This document shows, one piece after another, positions 9,508 to 19,414 of a stretch of 64,000 nucleotides of DNA (position 1 is its first letter; the number at the start of each line of letters is the position of its first letter). Both the position numbers and the translations under genes were made by a program. The stretch lies in contig NZ_JARVZZ010000001.1 in the NCBI RefSeq assembly GCF_029846115.1, forward strand, positions 3,720,001 through 3,784,000. The letters are read 5' to 3'. The stretch comes from Serratia marcescens. Its GTDB lineage: Bacteria; Pseudomonadota; Gammaproteobacteria; Enterobacterales; Enterobacteriaceae. The notes below the pieces were generated by a model. The model did no database searches. It saw nothing but the letters and a program-made list of their open reading frames with translations, and was not told the origin of the DNA.

Positions 9508-10425
9508 TTACTTCTTGTCAGCGGCAACAACCTGTTGCAGCCACTGAGAAAATTCTTTGCCCAAGCTGGCATGACGCATGCTGTACTCCACAAAAGCCTG
9601 CATGTACCCCAGTTTGTTACCGCAGTCATGGCTCACGCCTTTCAGGTGATACGCTTCCACCGTTTCCTGCTGCATCAGCATTTCGATGCTGTCAGTCAGC
9701 TGAATTTCATCGCCGGCGCCAGGAGGCGTTTTGGCCAATAGCGGCCAAATATCGGCGGACAACACGTAACGACCGACAATCGCCAGGTTGGAAGGGGCTT
9801 TATCCGGCGACGGTTTCTCGACCACGCTGACCATCGGCGCGCTTTCGCCGGGTTGCAAAGCAACGCCCTTACAGTCGGCTACGCCGTAGTTTCCGACATC
9901 TTTATGTGGCACGGGTTCAACCATGATCTGGCTGACGCCGGTGGCTTCGAAGCGCTGCAACATGTCGTGGAGGTTGTCTTTTTTCGGATCGGCGCTGTAT
10001 TCGTCGAGGATCACGTCCGGAAGCACCACCGCGACCGGCTCGTCGCCCACCATCGGGTAGGCACACATGATAGCGTGCCCCAGGCCTTTGGCATTACCCT
10101 GGCGGACTTGCATCACGGTAACGCCTTTCGGGCAGATCGACTGCACTTCATCCAGCAATTGGCGCTTGACGCGTTTTTCCAGCATCGCTTCGAGTTCGAA
10201 ACTGGTATCAAAATGGTTTTCGATCGAGTTCTTGGAGGAGTGAGTGACCAGCACAATCTCGTTAATCCCCGCCGCAATGCACTCATTGACGACGTATTGG
10301 ATCAGCGGTTTATCAACCAGCGGCAGCATTTCTTTCGGAATGGCTTTGGTGGCCGGCAACATCCGCGTACCCAAGCCTGCAACCGGGATCACGGCTTTTC
10401 TGACTTTGCGATTTACAGCAGGCAT
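9508..10425 (-). CDS. galU: UTP-glucose-1-phosphate uridylyltransferase
   Basis: 305-residue nucleotidyltransferase making UDP-glucose from UTP and glucose-1-phosphate. It shows the start motif [25 protein letters not shown], with the conserved GxGTRxLPxTK signature, and LPDVILDEY, close to E. coli GalU. The start is ATG 10425 ([12 protein letters not shown]), preceded by AGAGGAAATA; the frame is open ten codons further but that part has no similarity. UDP-glucose feeds LPS, trehalose and osmoregulated glucans. It is upstream of ugd in the same direction. Confidence 0.97.
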   Translation of the reverse strand: MPAVNRKVRKAVIPVAGLGTRMLPATKAIPKEMLPLVDKPLIQYVVNECIAAGINEIVLVTHSSKNSIENHFDTSFELEAMLEKRVKRQLLDEVQSICPKGVTVMQVRQGNAKGLGHAIMCAYPMVGDEPVAVVLPDVILDEYSADPKKDNLHDMLQRFEATGVSQIMVEPVPHKDVGNYGVADCKGVALQPGESAPMVSVVEKPSPDKAPSNLAIVGRYVLSADIWPLLAKTPPGAGDEIQLTDSIEMLMQQETVEAYHLKGVSHDCGNKLGYMQAFVEYSMRHASLGKEFSQWLQQVVAADKK

Positions 10426-10638
10426 TATTTCCTCTCTTAAAGCTAAAGCGCTCATTTTATGAGCTTGGGCTCGATATAAAAAAACCTTCGGAGTATACCA
10501 GCTTATACGCGCCGAGCATTAGCCGGAACACAAATAGAAAACATTTAGGACTATTACCCGTTCGGATAATCCGGAGAATAAATAAACGGTTTAATTGCAG
10601 ATAAGTGAATAGCTTAAGATCTCGCCGATCGCTGCCTG

Positions 10639-11652
10639 TTATTCAGCGCTGAGCATCAGTCGCAAGCGGCCACCGCTACCCCATACCTGACACTGCCAGG
10701 CGGTACAGCGCTGGCTGATCTGATTCATGTAGGTAGCCCCCAGCGTCCCCAGTGGCACGCCGTTGCTCAGCTGGATTTGATTGTCACCGGTATTGACGTT
10801 GGCATGCAGCCCGGCGGAAACCAGAATCAGGTTCTTATTTTCAGCATGATAATATCCCAACAGCAGCGGGAATTGGCCGTCTAATTTCCCCTGCCGCAAT
10901 AATTGATTAACCTGCTTTAACAATGCCGACATTTGCGGCAGGCGATGCTGTTGATTAGCCAGATGGTCTTGCAGCAAGCCATTAAATAATGCGCGCAACA
11001 GCAATGCCGCCAATACGCCATTATCGCCGGCGCGCGTGACGTCCAGGCAATAGAATGCCAGGTCTTTTTCTGACAACGCGGCAATATCCAGCACCAGGCC
11101 GGGATTTTCACCGGTGGTTAACTGCCGATAGTTGATCCGGCAATGCGCAATGGTCTGCTGTACCGGCGGTTGCAGTTGTTTAAGCAGTTTGACGGCTTCG
11201 GAAGGGTTTTTGCTCAGCGCATCCCAATCCTGAAACAGCTCAACCTCTTCAATCGCCTGGGAGGTGAACATATTGGGGTATAAGCACGCCAGCACCGCTT
11301 CACGCAGGCGATTGAGATCGGTCAGCGGCTTGAGCAGCACATCCTGCACGCCCAAGCGCAACACCTTGGCGATGTCAGCCATTTTGTCGGTGGCCGAGAT
11401 CACCAGCACCGGGATCTGTATCCCCTGCAAACGCAGGTGTTCAACGAATTCGATACCGCCCATTTCCGGCATCGCGAGATCGCACAGGATGAGATCCGGC
11501 TTGAAGTCGTCGACGGCACTCAACGCCTGTAAACCGTTGGTCGCCTCGCCGGTTTCAGCACCCAGCGAGGCCAAATAACCGACCAGCACTGAACGAAAAA
11601 CCTGTTCGTCCTCAACGATCAAGATGCGCTTGTGAGTAAGTGGTAATGCCAT
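10639..11652 (-). CDS. rssB: RpoS adaptor/response regulator RssB
   Basis: 337-residue orphan response regulator that delivers sigma-S to ClpXP for degradation. The receiver domain (about 1-125) carries the acidic pocket EDE (14-16) and the phosphoacceptor Asp58 in LILCDLAMP, plus the Lys in LKPL. The C-terminal half is a degenerate PP2C-like domain (LDIAALSEKDLAFYCLDVTRAGDNG, LLLRALFNGLLQ). The start is ATG 11652, eight bases after GAGG, which gives exactly the E. coli length. It is downstream of rssA in the same direction. Confidence 0.97.
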   Translation of the reverse strand: MALPLTHKRILIVEDEQVFRSVLVGYLASLGAETGEATNGLQALSAVDDFKPDLILCDLAMPEMGGIEFVEHLRLQGIQIPVLVISATDKMADIAKVLRLGVQDVLLKPLTDLNRLREAVLACLYPNMFTSQAIEEVELFQDWDALSKNPSEAVKLLKQLQPPVQQTIAHCRINYRQLTTGENPGLVLDIAALSEKDLAFYCLDVTRAGDNGVLAALLLRALFNGLLQDHLANQQHRLPQMSALLKQVNQLLRQGKLDGQFPLLLGYYHAENKNLILVSAGLHANVNTGDNQIQLSNGVPLGTLGATYMNQISQRCTAWQCQVWGSGGRLRLMLSAE

Positions 11653-11755
11653 CAGCCGAGCCTCGTCCCTTTCCATAGTGTAATAGTGGCTCAAAAAGGT
11701 CACTTATGCTCGTCTGAAACAGACTGACCACGCATTGCCAACCGAGAACCGAGAA

Positions 11756-12658
11756 TTATCTATTTTTTATCAACGGCAACAACCGATCCAGTTGTTTTTC
11801 CACCGCCAGTAACCCTGCCTCGATCGCTTCATCGGCACGGTGGAAATCCAGCGTCGAGATTTGCGGGCAAAAAGGTTGGATCAACACATCCGGCGGATCG
11901 CTCGCCATGCGGTTGCGCTTCAGGCGATTTTCCAGCATTTGAATCGAGGTACCCATGATCTCCATCGCCGTCGGCGCCGTCGCCGGTTTGCGCTGCCGCA
12001 TTCTGCCGATGCGCTCCCGCAAACGCCCGCGCCAGGTGGCGGCAGGCGCATCGTCCGGGTTTTCTTCCTCAATGCGTATCGAGAACAGATCCTGCTGCAT
12101 CAGGTGCGCGTCATGCTGCAGATCGACCGCGATGACGATATCGGCGCCCATAGCGCGGCAGAGCGACACCGGCACCGGATTGACCACCGCGCCATCCACC
12201 AGCCAATAGCCGTCGGCCCATACCGGCGCCAACAGGCCAGGCATGCTGCAGGAAGCGCGTATCGCCTGATGAATATCGCCTTCGGTCAGCCACAGCTCGC
12301 GCCCGGTGCTGAGATTGGTCGTCACGGCGCCGAACTTCAACGCGCACTCGGCGATATCATTGATCTTCAACAGCTGTCCGACAGCGTTAAACACCCGTTC
12401 TCCGCGCAACAGGCCACCGCGCTGCCAGGAAAAATCCATCAGACGAATCACGTCCCAATAGCTGAACGACCGCACCCACTGCTCCATCGCCGGCAGGCGA
12501 TGGCTGGCGAACGCCGCGCCCACCAACGCGCCGACAGAGCAGCCAGCAACGATATCGACCTCAATTCCCAGTTTCTTTAACGCATTGATCACGCCGATGT
12601 GCGCCCAGCCTTTGGCCGATCCCGCCCCCAGCGCCAGTCCGATCTTGATTTGCCGCAT
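11756..12658 (-). CDS. rssA: Patatin-like phospholipase family protein RssA
   Basis: 300-residue patatin-domain protein of unknown substrate, the first gene of rssAB. Visible: the oxyanion-hole GLALGAGSAKGWAHIGV, the nucleophile elbow GCSVGAL (GxSxG) and the catalytic Asp in LVDGAVVNPVP. The start is ATG 12658, eight bases after GAGG; the ten upstream codons in frame are dropped because E. coli RssA also starts MRxIKIGLALG. A 103-base gap separates it from rssB. Confidence 0.95.
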   Translation of the reverse strand: MRQIKIGLALGAGSAKGWAHIGVINALKKLGIEVDIVAGCSVGALVGAAFASHRLPAMEQWVRSFSYWDVIRLMDFSWQRGGLLRGERVFNAVGQLLKINDIAECALKFGAVTTNLSTGRELWLTEGDIHQAIRASCSMPGLLAPVWADGYWLVDGAVVNPVPVSLCRAMGADIVIAVDLQHDAHLMQQDLFSIRIEEENPDDAPAATWRGRLRERIGRMRQRKPATAPTAMEIMGTSIQMLENRLKRNRMASDPPDVLIQPFCPQISTLDFHRADEAIEAGLLAVEKQLDRLLPLIKNR

Positions 12659-12776
12659 AGCGCCATCCTCTCGGTGAAAGGTATTCACTGCTTTCAGGGT
12701 AGATTGTCACTGACGAATATTGTTAGGTAACATATGCGCTAAATTCATTTTCTGCCTCGTGTTCTCAGGAGTTATT

Positions 12777-13241
12777 TTGCCCGAATCATGCCCATGCGGC
12801 AGCGGACTGGCGTATAACGCGTGCTGCGCCCCCTTTATCAGCGGCAATCAGCCGGCGCCGACGCCCGGCCAGCTGATGCGTTCACGCTTCACCGCCTACG
12901 TAAATCATAACGTCGACTATCTGATCGCCACCTGGCACCCCGACTGCGGCGCCGAAGCGTGGCGCAATGCAATCGTCGACAGCTTTAAAAATACCGAATG
13001 GCTGGGCCTGACGATCGTGGAAGAGAAAGCCGGTCATGAGCCGGATGAAGGCTTCGTCGAATTCATCGCCCGCTTTATCGATGGCGAAAGCGGCGAACCG
13101 CAGGCGATGCATGAGCGCTCGCGCTTCCTTCGTCGCGATCAACGTTGGTATTATATCGACGGCACCAAACCCCAGCCCGGCAGAAATGCGATTTGTCCCT
13201 GTGGCTCAGGGAAAAAATACAAGAAGTGCTGCGGGCGCTAG
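12777..13241 (+). CDS. ychJ: YchJ family protein with two SEC-C motifs
   Basis: 154-residue protein of the YchJ family (UPF0225), function unknown. It has a SEC-C zinc-binding motif at each end (SCPCGSGLAYNACC and ICPCGSGKKYKKCC), of the kind found at the SecA C-terminus, around an NTF2-like middle domain (LMRSRFTAYV, DYLIATWHP, WYYIDG). I place the start at TTG 12777, five bases after AGGAG (12767-12771); no ATG fits. The length then matches E. coli (152). It is divergent from rssA and upstream of purU, as in E. coli. Confidence 0.9.
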   Translation: MPESCPCGSGLAYNACCAPFISGNQPAPTPGQLMRSRFTAYVNHNVDYLIATWHPDCGAEAWRNAIVDSFKNTEWLGLTIVEEKAGHEPDEGFVEFIARFIDGESGEPQAMHERSRFLRRDQRWYYIDGTKPQPGRNAICPCGSGKKYKKCCGR

Positions 13242-13309
13242 CCGGCCGGCGCTTCACGTTTACGCCTGCGAAGACAGGCCGTTCAGTATCAGACAGGATC
13301 CTCAAACCC

Positions 13310-14158
13310 ATGCCACACCAAAATGTACAACGAAAAGTGTTACGCACCATCTGCCCGGACGCCAAAGGGCTGATCGCCAAGATCACCAACATCTGTTACA
13401 AGCACGAACTCAATATCGTTCAGAATAATGAGTTCGTCGATCACCGCACCGGGCGTTTCTTCATGCGCACCGAGCTGGAAGGCATTTTCAACGACAACAC
13501 GCTGCTGGCCGATCTGGACAGCGCGCTGCCGGAAGGTTCGTTGCGTGAGCTGCACAGCACCGGGCGCCGTCGCATCGTGGTGCTGGTCACCAAAGAGGCC
13601 CACTGCCTGGGCGATCTGTTGATGAAAAGCGCCTATGGCGGCCTCGACGTTGAAATCGCCGCCGTGATCGGCAACCACGACACGCTGCAATCGCTGGTGG
13701 AGCGTTTCGATATTCCTTTCCATCTGGTGAGCCACGAAGGCTTGACGCGTGAACAGCATGACCGCGAAATGACGGCCAAGATCGATCAATATCAGCCGGA
13801 TTACGTAGTGCTGGCCAAATATATGCGCGTGCTGACCCCGGCCTTCGTGCAACATTATCCGAATCAGGTGATCAACATTCACCATTCGTTCCTGCCGGCG
13901 TTTATCGGCGCGCGCCCTTATCACCAGGCCTACGAGCGCGGGGTAAAAATCATCGGCGCCACCGCCCACTACGTTAACGACAATCTCGACGAAGGCCCGA
14001 TCATCATGCAGGACGTGATCCATGTCGATCACACCTATTCCGCCGAGGATATGATGCGCGCCGGCCGCGACGTGGAGAAAAATGTGCTCAGCCGCGCGCT
14101 GTATCAGGTGCTGGCGCAGCGCGTCTTCGTCTACGGCAACCGCACCGTTATTCTGTAA
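13310..14158 (+). CDS. purU: Formyltetrahydrofolate deformylase PurU
   Basis: 282-residue hydrolase that releases formate from 10-formyl-THF, balancing one-carbon pools and supplying formate to PurT. The N-terminal ACT domain (RTICPDAKGLIAKITNICY) senses glycine/methionine in E. coli. The formyltransferase domain has VIGNHDTL, YMRVLTP and the catalytic INIHHSFLPAFIGARPY with the later Asp in GATAHYVNDNLDEGPII. The start is ATG 13310 (MPHQNVQRK); the ribosome-binding site AGGA is weak and distant. Confidence 0.97.
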   Translation: MPHQNVQRKVLRTICPDAKGLIAKITNICYKHELNIVQNNEFVDHRTGRFFMRTELEGIFNDNTLLADLDSALPEGSLRELHSTGRRRIVVLVTKEAHCLGDLLMKSAYGGLDVEIAAVIGNHDTLQSLVERFDIPFHLVSHEGLTREQHDREMTAKIDQYQPDYVVLAKYMRVLTPAFVQHYPNQVINIHHSFLPAFIGARPYHQAYERGVKIIGATAHYVNDNLDEGPIIMQDVIHVDHTYSAEDMMRAGRDVEKNVLSRALYQVLAQRVFVYGNRTVIL

Positions 14159-14245
14159 TCGCTCAATAAATCGGTGCATTTCGTTCAGGGATGCACCGCC
14201 AAGAATAAAAAAACGGCAAACGATTCATTTTCTTCATTTCAATGC

Positions 14246-14273
14246 TTTACACATCCGCTTCATTTGGTATGAT
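14246..14273 (+). promoter_or_regulatory. tRNA-Tyr operon promoter with GC-rich discriminator
   Basis: TTTACA (14246-14251), 16-base spacer, TATGAT (14268-14273), followed by GCGCCCCGC. The GC-rich discriminator is the signature of stringently controlled stable-RNA promoters, and this arrangement closely resembles what I recall of E. coli tyrT. Confidence 0.85.
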
Positions 14274-14333
14274 GCGCCCCGCTTACCGAGACAGCGCTCT
14301 CGCAAGCAAGGCCAGTTAAATAGCCATATATAT

Positions 14334-14418
<85 letters not shown>

Positions 14419-14606
14419 TCTTCTCTTTGTTGATGAACTTGAAGCGAAAGCTGAAATATCATTTAACGCCGAGGGGAGGATGAGAAGCTTTGACAAGGTT
14501 CGAGCCGAGCGCAGCGAGACAACGCGCTTTAGCGCGGTAATCCTTAGAAGCACACAACAGGAATTTAGCCCATTCCTTAAAAAATCAGTAAATCCATGAA
14601 TACCAT

Positions 14607-14691
<85 letters not shown>

Positions 14692-15076
14692 TCTCTTTAT
14701 AGAAAATCCCAAACCGACTTAAAGCACATCGCATCCATATTGCTCCGCACTGGGGAGGATGAGAAGCTTCGACAAGGTTCGAGTCTCACGCAGTGAGACA
14801 ACGCGCTTCAGCGCGGCCCGCAGGGTGAGTCGCACAGCGACGAATCATCCTTCCCCCACCACCCTCTCTTTATAGAAAATCCCAAACCGACTTAAAGTAC
14901 ATCGCATCCATATTGCTCCGCACTGGGGAGGATGAGAAGCTTCGACAAGGTTCGAGTCTCACGCAGTGAGACCACGCGCTTCAGCGCGGCCCGCTGGGTG
15001 AGTCGCACAGCGACGAATCATCCTTCCCCCACCACCCTCTCTTTATAGAAAATCCCAAACCGACTTAAAGTACATC
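14692..15076 (+). repeat. Tandem 173-bp repeats after tRNA-Tyr (rtT-like)
   Basis: Two nearly identical 173-base units, 14692-14864 and 14865-15037, then the first ~39 bases of a third (15038-15076) that decays further to about 15106. Each unit holds an imperfect copy of the tRNA 3' end (CGAATC, an inserted ATC/CAT, then CTTCCCCCACCACC, at 14841-14863 and 15014-15036), so the repeat period begins exactly at the end of the mature tRNA. The units also contain GAGGATGAGAAGCTTCGAC and several short inverted repeats (GTCTCACGCAGTGAGAC; GCGCTTCAGCGC). The layout parallels the ~178-bp repeats of E. coli tyrT that give rtT RNA. Differences between the full units are single bases (GCACATC/GTACATC, GACAACG/GACCACG, GCAGGG/GCTGGG). 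Confidence 0.9.
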
Positions 15077-15247
15077 CTTAAAACACATCGCATCCCTAAT
15101 GCTCTCGTATCAATAAAACTCAATTTATCTCCCCTTATTCCCCGCTTTCACCTCGATGTTTTATTTCCTCACTCCCAGCCGTAACTTGAACTCCGGCCGA
15201 CAATTCGCTATACCACTGGCTTCTTTAGTGCAGTAAGGAACAGGTGG

Positions 15248-15820
15248 ATGCGAAACAATATTTGCGTTTTTTGTGGCGCCAGCGAAGGCGTCAATCCCGC
15301 TTATGCCGAGCAGGCTCGTCAACTGGGGCAGCTGCTGGCCGCACAGGGGCGCCGTTTAATCTACGGCGGCGGCAAAAAAGGATTGATGGGGATCGTGGCG
15401 GACGCGGTGTTGGCAGCGGGCGGTGAAGCTGTCGGCATTATCCCCGAGCGCCTGGTTGAAGCGGAAACGGCGCATCGCGGCCTGACTGAATTGGAAGTGG
15501 TGCCAGACATGCATACGCGTAAAGCCCGTATGGCGACGCTGGCGGACAGTTTTATCGCCCTGCCCGGCGGCATCGGCACGCTGGAAGAGCTGTTTGAAAT
15601 CTGGACCTGGGGGCAGATCGGCTATCACAACAAACCGGTCGGCCTGCTGAACGTCAACGGATTCTACCGCCCGCTGAGCCAGTTCCTCGAGCACGTCGCC
15701 GATCAGGGCTTTATGCGCCACGACTATCTCGGTACCCTGCACATCAGTGAATCGGCACAAACGCTGCTGCAACAGTTTGACGACTATCAACCTAAAAATT
15801 ACGACCGCTGGGCGAAATAA
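15248..15820 (+). CDS. LOG-family (TIGR00730) nucleotide phosphoribohydrolase
   Basis: 190-residue Lonely-Guy-type protein, which hydrolyses nucleoside 5'-monophosphates (cytokinin ribotides in plants and phytopathogens) at the N-glycosidic bond. Visible: N-terminal [18 protein letters not shown] and the family signature [12 protein letters not shown] together with the conserved Arg in MHTRKARM. The ATG has AAGGA eight bases upstream. In enterobacteria the natural substrate is uncertain; AMP or other nucleotides are likely. It follows the tRNA-Tyr repeat region and may have its own promoter in 15110-15240, which I could not place. Confidence 0.88.
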   Translation: MRNNICVFCGASEGVNPAYAEQARQLGQLLAAQGRRLIYGGGKKGLMGIVADAVLAAGGEAVGIIPERLVEAETAHRGLTELEVVPDMHTRKARMATLADSFIALPGGIGTLEELFEIWTWGQIGYHNKPVGLLNVNGFYRPLSQFLEHVADQGFMRHDYLGTLHISESAQTLLQQFDDYQPKNYDRWAK

Positions 15821-15921
15821 ACCCGCTGCGCAGTCAGCGGTCCCTCCGCTGTCTGCGTTACATTCCCCGCCAAACTCTGCTACTATCACAGCACATTTTT
15901 CTCGTGAAAACGGCACCGCTC

Positions 15922-16728
15922 ATGAAGTTTGTCTCTTTTAATATCAATGGACTGCGCGCGCGTCCGCATCAGCTGGCGGCAATTATCGAACAGCACCAGC
16001 CCGACGTGATCGGTCTGCAGGAAACTAAAGTTCACGACGACATGTTCCCGCTGGAAGAAGTCAGCCAGCACGGCTATCACGTGTTCTATCACGGGCAAAA
16101 AGGCCATTACGGCGTTGCGCTGCTGACCAAAGCGGAGCCTCTGGCCGTGCGCCGCGGTTTCCCGACCGATGAAGAAGACGCGCAGCGTCGCATCATCATG
16201 GCCGATCTGGCTACGCCACAGGGCACGCTGACGGTGATCAACGGCTACTTCCCACAAGGTGAAAGCCGCGACCATCCGATCAAATTCCCGGCTAAAACGC
16301 GCTTTTATCAGGATCTGCAAAACTACCTGGAGCAACAACTGTCGGCAGAATCCCCAGTGTTGATCATGGGGGACATGAACATCAGCCCGAGCGATTATGA
16401 CATTGGCATCGGCGAAGACAGCCGTAAACGCTGGCTGCGCACCGGCAAGTGTTCCTTCCTGCCGGAAGAGCGCGAATGGATGGACCGCCTGCTGAACTGG
16501 GGCCTGGTGGACACCTATCGCCACGCCAACCCGGGGCGCAACGACGAATTCTCGTGGTTCGACTACCGTTCCAAAGGGTTCGACGACAACCGCGGCCTGC
16601 GTATCGATCTGCTGCTGGCCAGCACCCCGCTGGCTTCGCGCTGCGTCGCCACTGGCATCGATTACCAAACCCGCGGTATGGAGAAACCTTCCGACCATGC
16701 GCCGGTCTGGGCGGAATTTACGCTGTAA
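15922..16728 (+). CDS. xthA: Exodeoxyribonuclease III
   Basis: 268-residue AP endonuclease/3' exonuclease for base-excision repair, exactly the E. coli length. Motifs of the exonuclease-endonuclease-phosphatase fold in order: [19 protein letters not shown] (metal-binding Glu), [15 protein letters not shown] (catalytic Asp/Asn), and [10 protein letters not shown] (catalytic His). I use ATG 15922; a GTG six codons upstream is in frame but without similarity. A terminator-like hairpin separates it from nudG. Confidence 0.97.
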   Translation: MKFVSFNINGLRARPHQLAAIIEQHQPDVIGLQETKVHDDMFPLEEVSQHGYHVFYHGQKGHYGVALLTKAEPLAVRRGFPTDEEDAQRRIIMADLATPQGTLTVINGYFPQGESRDHPIKFPAKTRFYQDLQNYLEQQLSAESPVLIMGDMNISPSDYDIGIGEDSRKRWLRTGKCSFLPEEREWMDRLLNWGLVDTYRHANPGRNDEFSWFDYRSKGFDDNRGLRIDLLLASTPLASRCVATGIDYQTRGMEKPSDHAPVWAEFTL

Positions 16729-16735
16729 CCCCATC

Positions 16736-16755
16736 ACCCCGGCGCTCGCCGGGGT
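16736..16755 (+). terminator. Hairpin after xthA
   Basis: ACCCCGGC (16736-16743), loop GCTC, GCCGGGGT (16748-16755), then TTTAC. The T-run is short, so some read-through into nudG is possible. Confidence 0.75.
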
Positions 16756-16772
16756 TTTACTCTGTGAAGCCA

Positions 16773-17174
16773 ATGAAAATTATCGACGTGGTAGCCGCTA
16801 TTCTGGAACAAAATGGCCGCATTTTGCTGGCTCAGCGCGGCGCAGGCAGCGATCAAGCCGGTCTGTGGGAGTTTCCCGGCGGCAAAGTTGAAGCCGGCGA
16901 AAGCCAGCCAGAAGCGCTGGCGCGTGAGTTGGATGAGGAGTTGGGGATCTGCGTCCGTATCGGCGACTATGTGGGCAGCAATCAGTGGCAGCAAGGCGAA
17001 CGCATCATCCGGCTGCACGCCTGGCGAGTCGCGGAGTTCTCCGGTGAATTGCAGCTGCATTGTCACTCGGCCCTGGTCTGGGTCACGCCGCAACAGGCGC
17101 AGGAATACGCCCTGGCGCCCGCCGACGTTCCACTGCTGGCGGACTATATCGCCGCGCAAGGCGATGCGCGCTAA
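16773..17174 (+). CDS. nudG: Nudix (deoxy)CTP pyrophosphohydrolase NudG
   Basis: 133-residue Nudix hydrolase. The Nudix box is complete: GGKVEAGESQPEALARELDEELGI fits Gx5Ex7REUxEExGU at about residues 36-59. MutT-like proteins of this subgroup hydrolyse (5-methyl/5-hydroxy)-dCTP and CTP. E. coli NudG is 135 residues and lies next to xthA/ynjH, which supports the assignment. The start ATG 16773 has no good Shine-Dalgarno sequence; it lies inside the xthA terminator tail. Confidence 0.9.
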   Translation: MKIIDVVAAILEQNGRILLAQRGAGSDQAGLWEFPGGKVEAGESQPEALARELDEELGICVRIGDYVGSNQWQQGERIIRLHAWRVAEFSGELQLHCHSALVWVTPQQAQEYALAPADVPLLADYIAAQGDAR

Positions 17175-17195
17175 GCGCGGCGATAGGTTACATCG

Positions 17196-17492
17196 TCACT
17201 TCTTCAATCGCACCCAAATCAAGGGGTTGGTGCCGATGGTGTTAGGCTCACGCACGCACTGCAGCACTTCCCCTTCCACTTTAAGCACCGCGCCCTCGGA
17301 ATAGTTTTGATTCTGGTAGACGCAACAGCGGTTGCAGGGCTGCGCCGGCGGCGGGTTGACGCCGCTTTTGGCCGTGCCCCAAATCTCCGGCGAAACCGGT
17401 AACACCACGTCCACATCGCCGCGATTGGCGGCTGCCAGGCTGGAAAACATCAAGGCAGCGGCAGCCAATACCCCACTGAGTCCACGCTTCAT
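17196..17492 (-). CDS. ynjH: DUF1496 secreted small protein (YnjH-like)
   Basis: 98 residues with a clear signal peptide ([22 protein letters not shown]). The mature part has [22 protein letters not shown] and TNPLIWVRL, matching the DUF1496 family (E. coli YnjH); function unknown. Its ATG overlaps the topB stop by four bases (ATGA at 17492-17489), so it is translationally coupled to topB and is the last gene of the selD operon. Confidence 0.85.
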   Translation of the reverse strand: MKRGLSGVLAAAALMFSSLAAANRGDVDVVLPVSPEIWGTAKSGVNPPPAQPCNRCCVYQNQNYSEGAVLKVEGEVLQCVREPNTIGTNPLIWVRLKK

Positions 17493-19414
17493 TCACTCTT
17501 CTCCTGCGCCTTGCCGGCGCTTTTCCTGCGTTTTTTGCCTCCGCTGGAAGGCGGCGGCGGCAATCCACGAAACGCCATGCTCGCCCGGCTCTGCTTGGCC
17601 TGATAAATCAGCTCTTGCAGCGTGCCGACCAACGGCTGCATAAAATCCTGATAGCGGCAGGATTTCTCGCTGATTTGCGTCAGCGTGGCTTCCCAGTTGG
17701 CCGTCATATCAGGGCGCGCAGCTAGATCCGGCAGCGAGTGAATCAACGCGCGCCCGGTTTCGCTGGAGTGAATATAGCGTCCCTTCTTGTACAGAAACGC
17801 CCGTTTGAACAGCAATTCGATGATCCCCGCTCGCGTCGCTTCCGTTCCTAAACCATCGGTCGCTCGCAGGATTTTCTTTAACGCTTTATCTTGTACGAAC
17901 CGCGCGATGCCGGTCATGGCCGACAACAGGCTGGCGTCAGTAAACGGCCGCGGGGGCTGCGTCTGGCGCTCCACCACTTCACCGCGCTCACACAGCAACT
18001 CATCGTCCTTAGCTACCACCGGCAACGGTGCGCCTTCATTTTCCTCGTCGCGTTCCTTGCTGCCCAGCAGCGTACGCCAACCGGCCTCCGCCAGGAAACG
18101 CGCCTTGGCGATGAATTTGCCGCCGGCGATATCCAGCTCGATCACGCATTTGCGGAACACCGCATCCGGACAAAACTGCATCAGGTACTGGCGCGCCACC
18201 AGCCCATACACGTTCCGTTCATCCTGCGTCAGATTAATCTTGCCGGCGCGGGCGGTGGGGATGATGGCATGGTGCGCATCGACCTTTTTATCGTCCCAGC
18301 AGCGGTTGCGGCGATCGCTGTCGATCACCGGCTGCGGGTACAGTTCAGGCTGGTGCACACTGATGGCGTTCAGCACCGCGTGGCGGCCGGCAAAATGCTC
18401 TTCCGGCAGATAGCGACAGTCGGAACGCGGATAGGTAATCAATTTGTGGGTTTCGTACAGCCGCTGGCAAACGTCCAACACCTGTTGGGCGCTGAGGTTA
18501 TAACGCCGGGCCGCTTCGATTTGCAGCGTGGAGAGCGAAAACGGCAGCGGCGCGGTATCTGACTCCCGTTTATCGTTATAAGACGTGACCAGGGCCGGCT
18601 GGCCCTCGATGCGCTTGACCACGTGCTCCGCCAACGGCCGGTGCAGCAAACGCCCTTCTTCATCCTGATAAGGTTCGCAGGAGTCGCTGGGTTGCCATAG
18701 CGCCACAAAGCGTTCTTCTTTCGGCGTGACGATGTGTGCCTTGACCTCAAAGAAGTCTTTTGGCACGAAGTTTTCGATCTCTTCGTCGCGACGCACCACC
18801 AATCCGAGCACCGGCGTCTGCACCCTGCCCACCGACAGCACGCCGTCGTAACCGGCGTTGCGGCCCAGCAGCGTATAGGCACGGGTCATATTGATGCCGT
18901 ACAGCCAGTCGGCGCGCGAACGCGCCAGCGCGGACACGCACAACGGGATAAAGTCCCGGTTGTCGCGCAGGCGCTCGACCGCACGCTCCACCGCCTGCGG
19001 GTTGAGATCGTTGATCAGACAGCGGCGCACGTTCTGGCGCTTCTCCGCCGTCAAATCCAGGTAGTCCAGCACCTCATCCACCAGCAGTTGCCCTTCGCGA
19101 TCCGGGTCACCGGCGTGAACCACTTCATCGGCTTCGAGCAGCAGCTTTTTAATGGCGTTGAGCTGTTTGCTGACCGAAGGCCGCGGCTGCAAGCGCCATT
19201 TTTCGGGGATGATCGGCAGATCTGCCAACGACCAGCGCGCATAGCGGCTGTCATAGGCGTCAGGCTGAGCCTGCTCCAACAGGTGGCCGACGCACCAGGT
19301 CACCACGTCGTTGTTGCCACAGGCGATATAGCCGTCGCCGCGGCGATGCGGCTTGGGCAAGACGTCGGCAATGGCGCGCGCCAAACTCGGTTTCTCGGCT
19401 ATGAACAGTCGCAT
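17489..19414 (-). CDS. topB: DNA topoisomerase III
   Basis: 641-residue type IA topoisomerase that decatenates and resolves recombination/replication intermediates. It has the TOPRIM motifs at the start ([19 protein letters not shown] at 103-109) and the active-site Tyr328 in [13 protein letters not shown], the same number as in E. coli. The C-terminal tail ends in a Lys/Arg-rich stretch ([13 protein letters not shown]). The ATG shares one base with the mnmH stop (TAATG), and the stop overlaps the next start, so all four genes of the operon are coupled. Confidence 0.97.
   Translation of the reverse strand: MRLFIAEKPSLARAIADVLPKPHRRGDGYIACGNNDVVTWCVGHLLEQAQPDAYDSRYARWSLADLPIIPEKWRLQPRPSVSKQLNAIKKLLLEADEVVHAGDPDREGQLLVDEVLDYLDLTAEKRQNVRRCLINDLNPQAVERAVERLRDNRDFIPLCVSALARSRADWLYGINMTRAYTLLGRNAGYDGVLSVGRVQTPVLGLVVRRDEEIENFVPKDFFEVKAHIVTPKEERFVALWQPSDSCEPYQDEEGRLLHRPLAEHVVKRIEGQPALVTSYNDKRESDTAPLPFSLSTLQIEAARRYNLSAQQVLDVCQRLYETHKLITYPRSDCRYLPEEHFAGRHAVLNAISVHQPELYPQPVIDSDRRNRCWDDKKVDAHHAIIPTARAGKINLTQDERNVYGLVARQYLMQFCPDAVFRKCVIELDIAGGKFIAKARFLAEAGWRTLLGSKERDEENEGAPLPVVAKDDELLCERGEVVERQTQPPRPFTDASLLSAMTGIARFVQDKALKKILRATDGLGTEATRAGIIELLFKRAFLYKKGRYIHSSETGRALIHSLPDLAARPDMTANWEATLTQISEKSCRYQDFMQPLVGTLQELIYQAKQSRASMAFRGLPPPPSSGGKKRRKSAGKAQEKSE

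Noticed and set aside
14692..15076. CRISPR array
   Set aside because: Repeat units are 173 bases long, adjacent without spacers, and contain tRNA 3' sequence; no cas genes are present.
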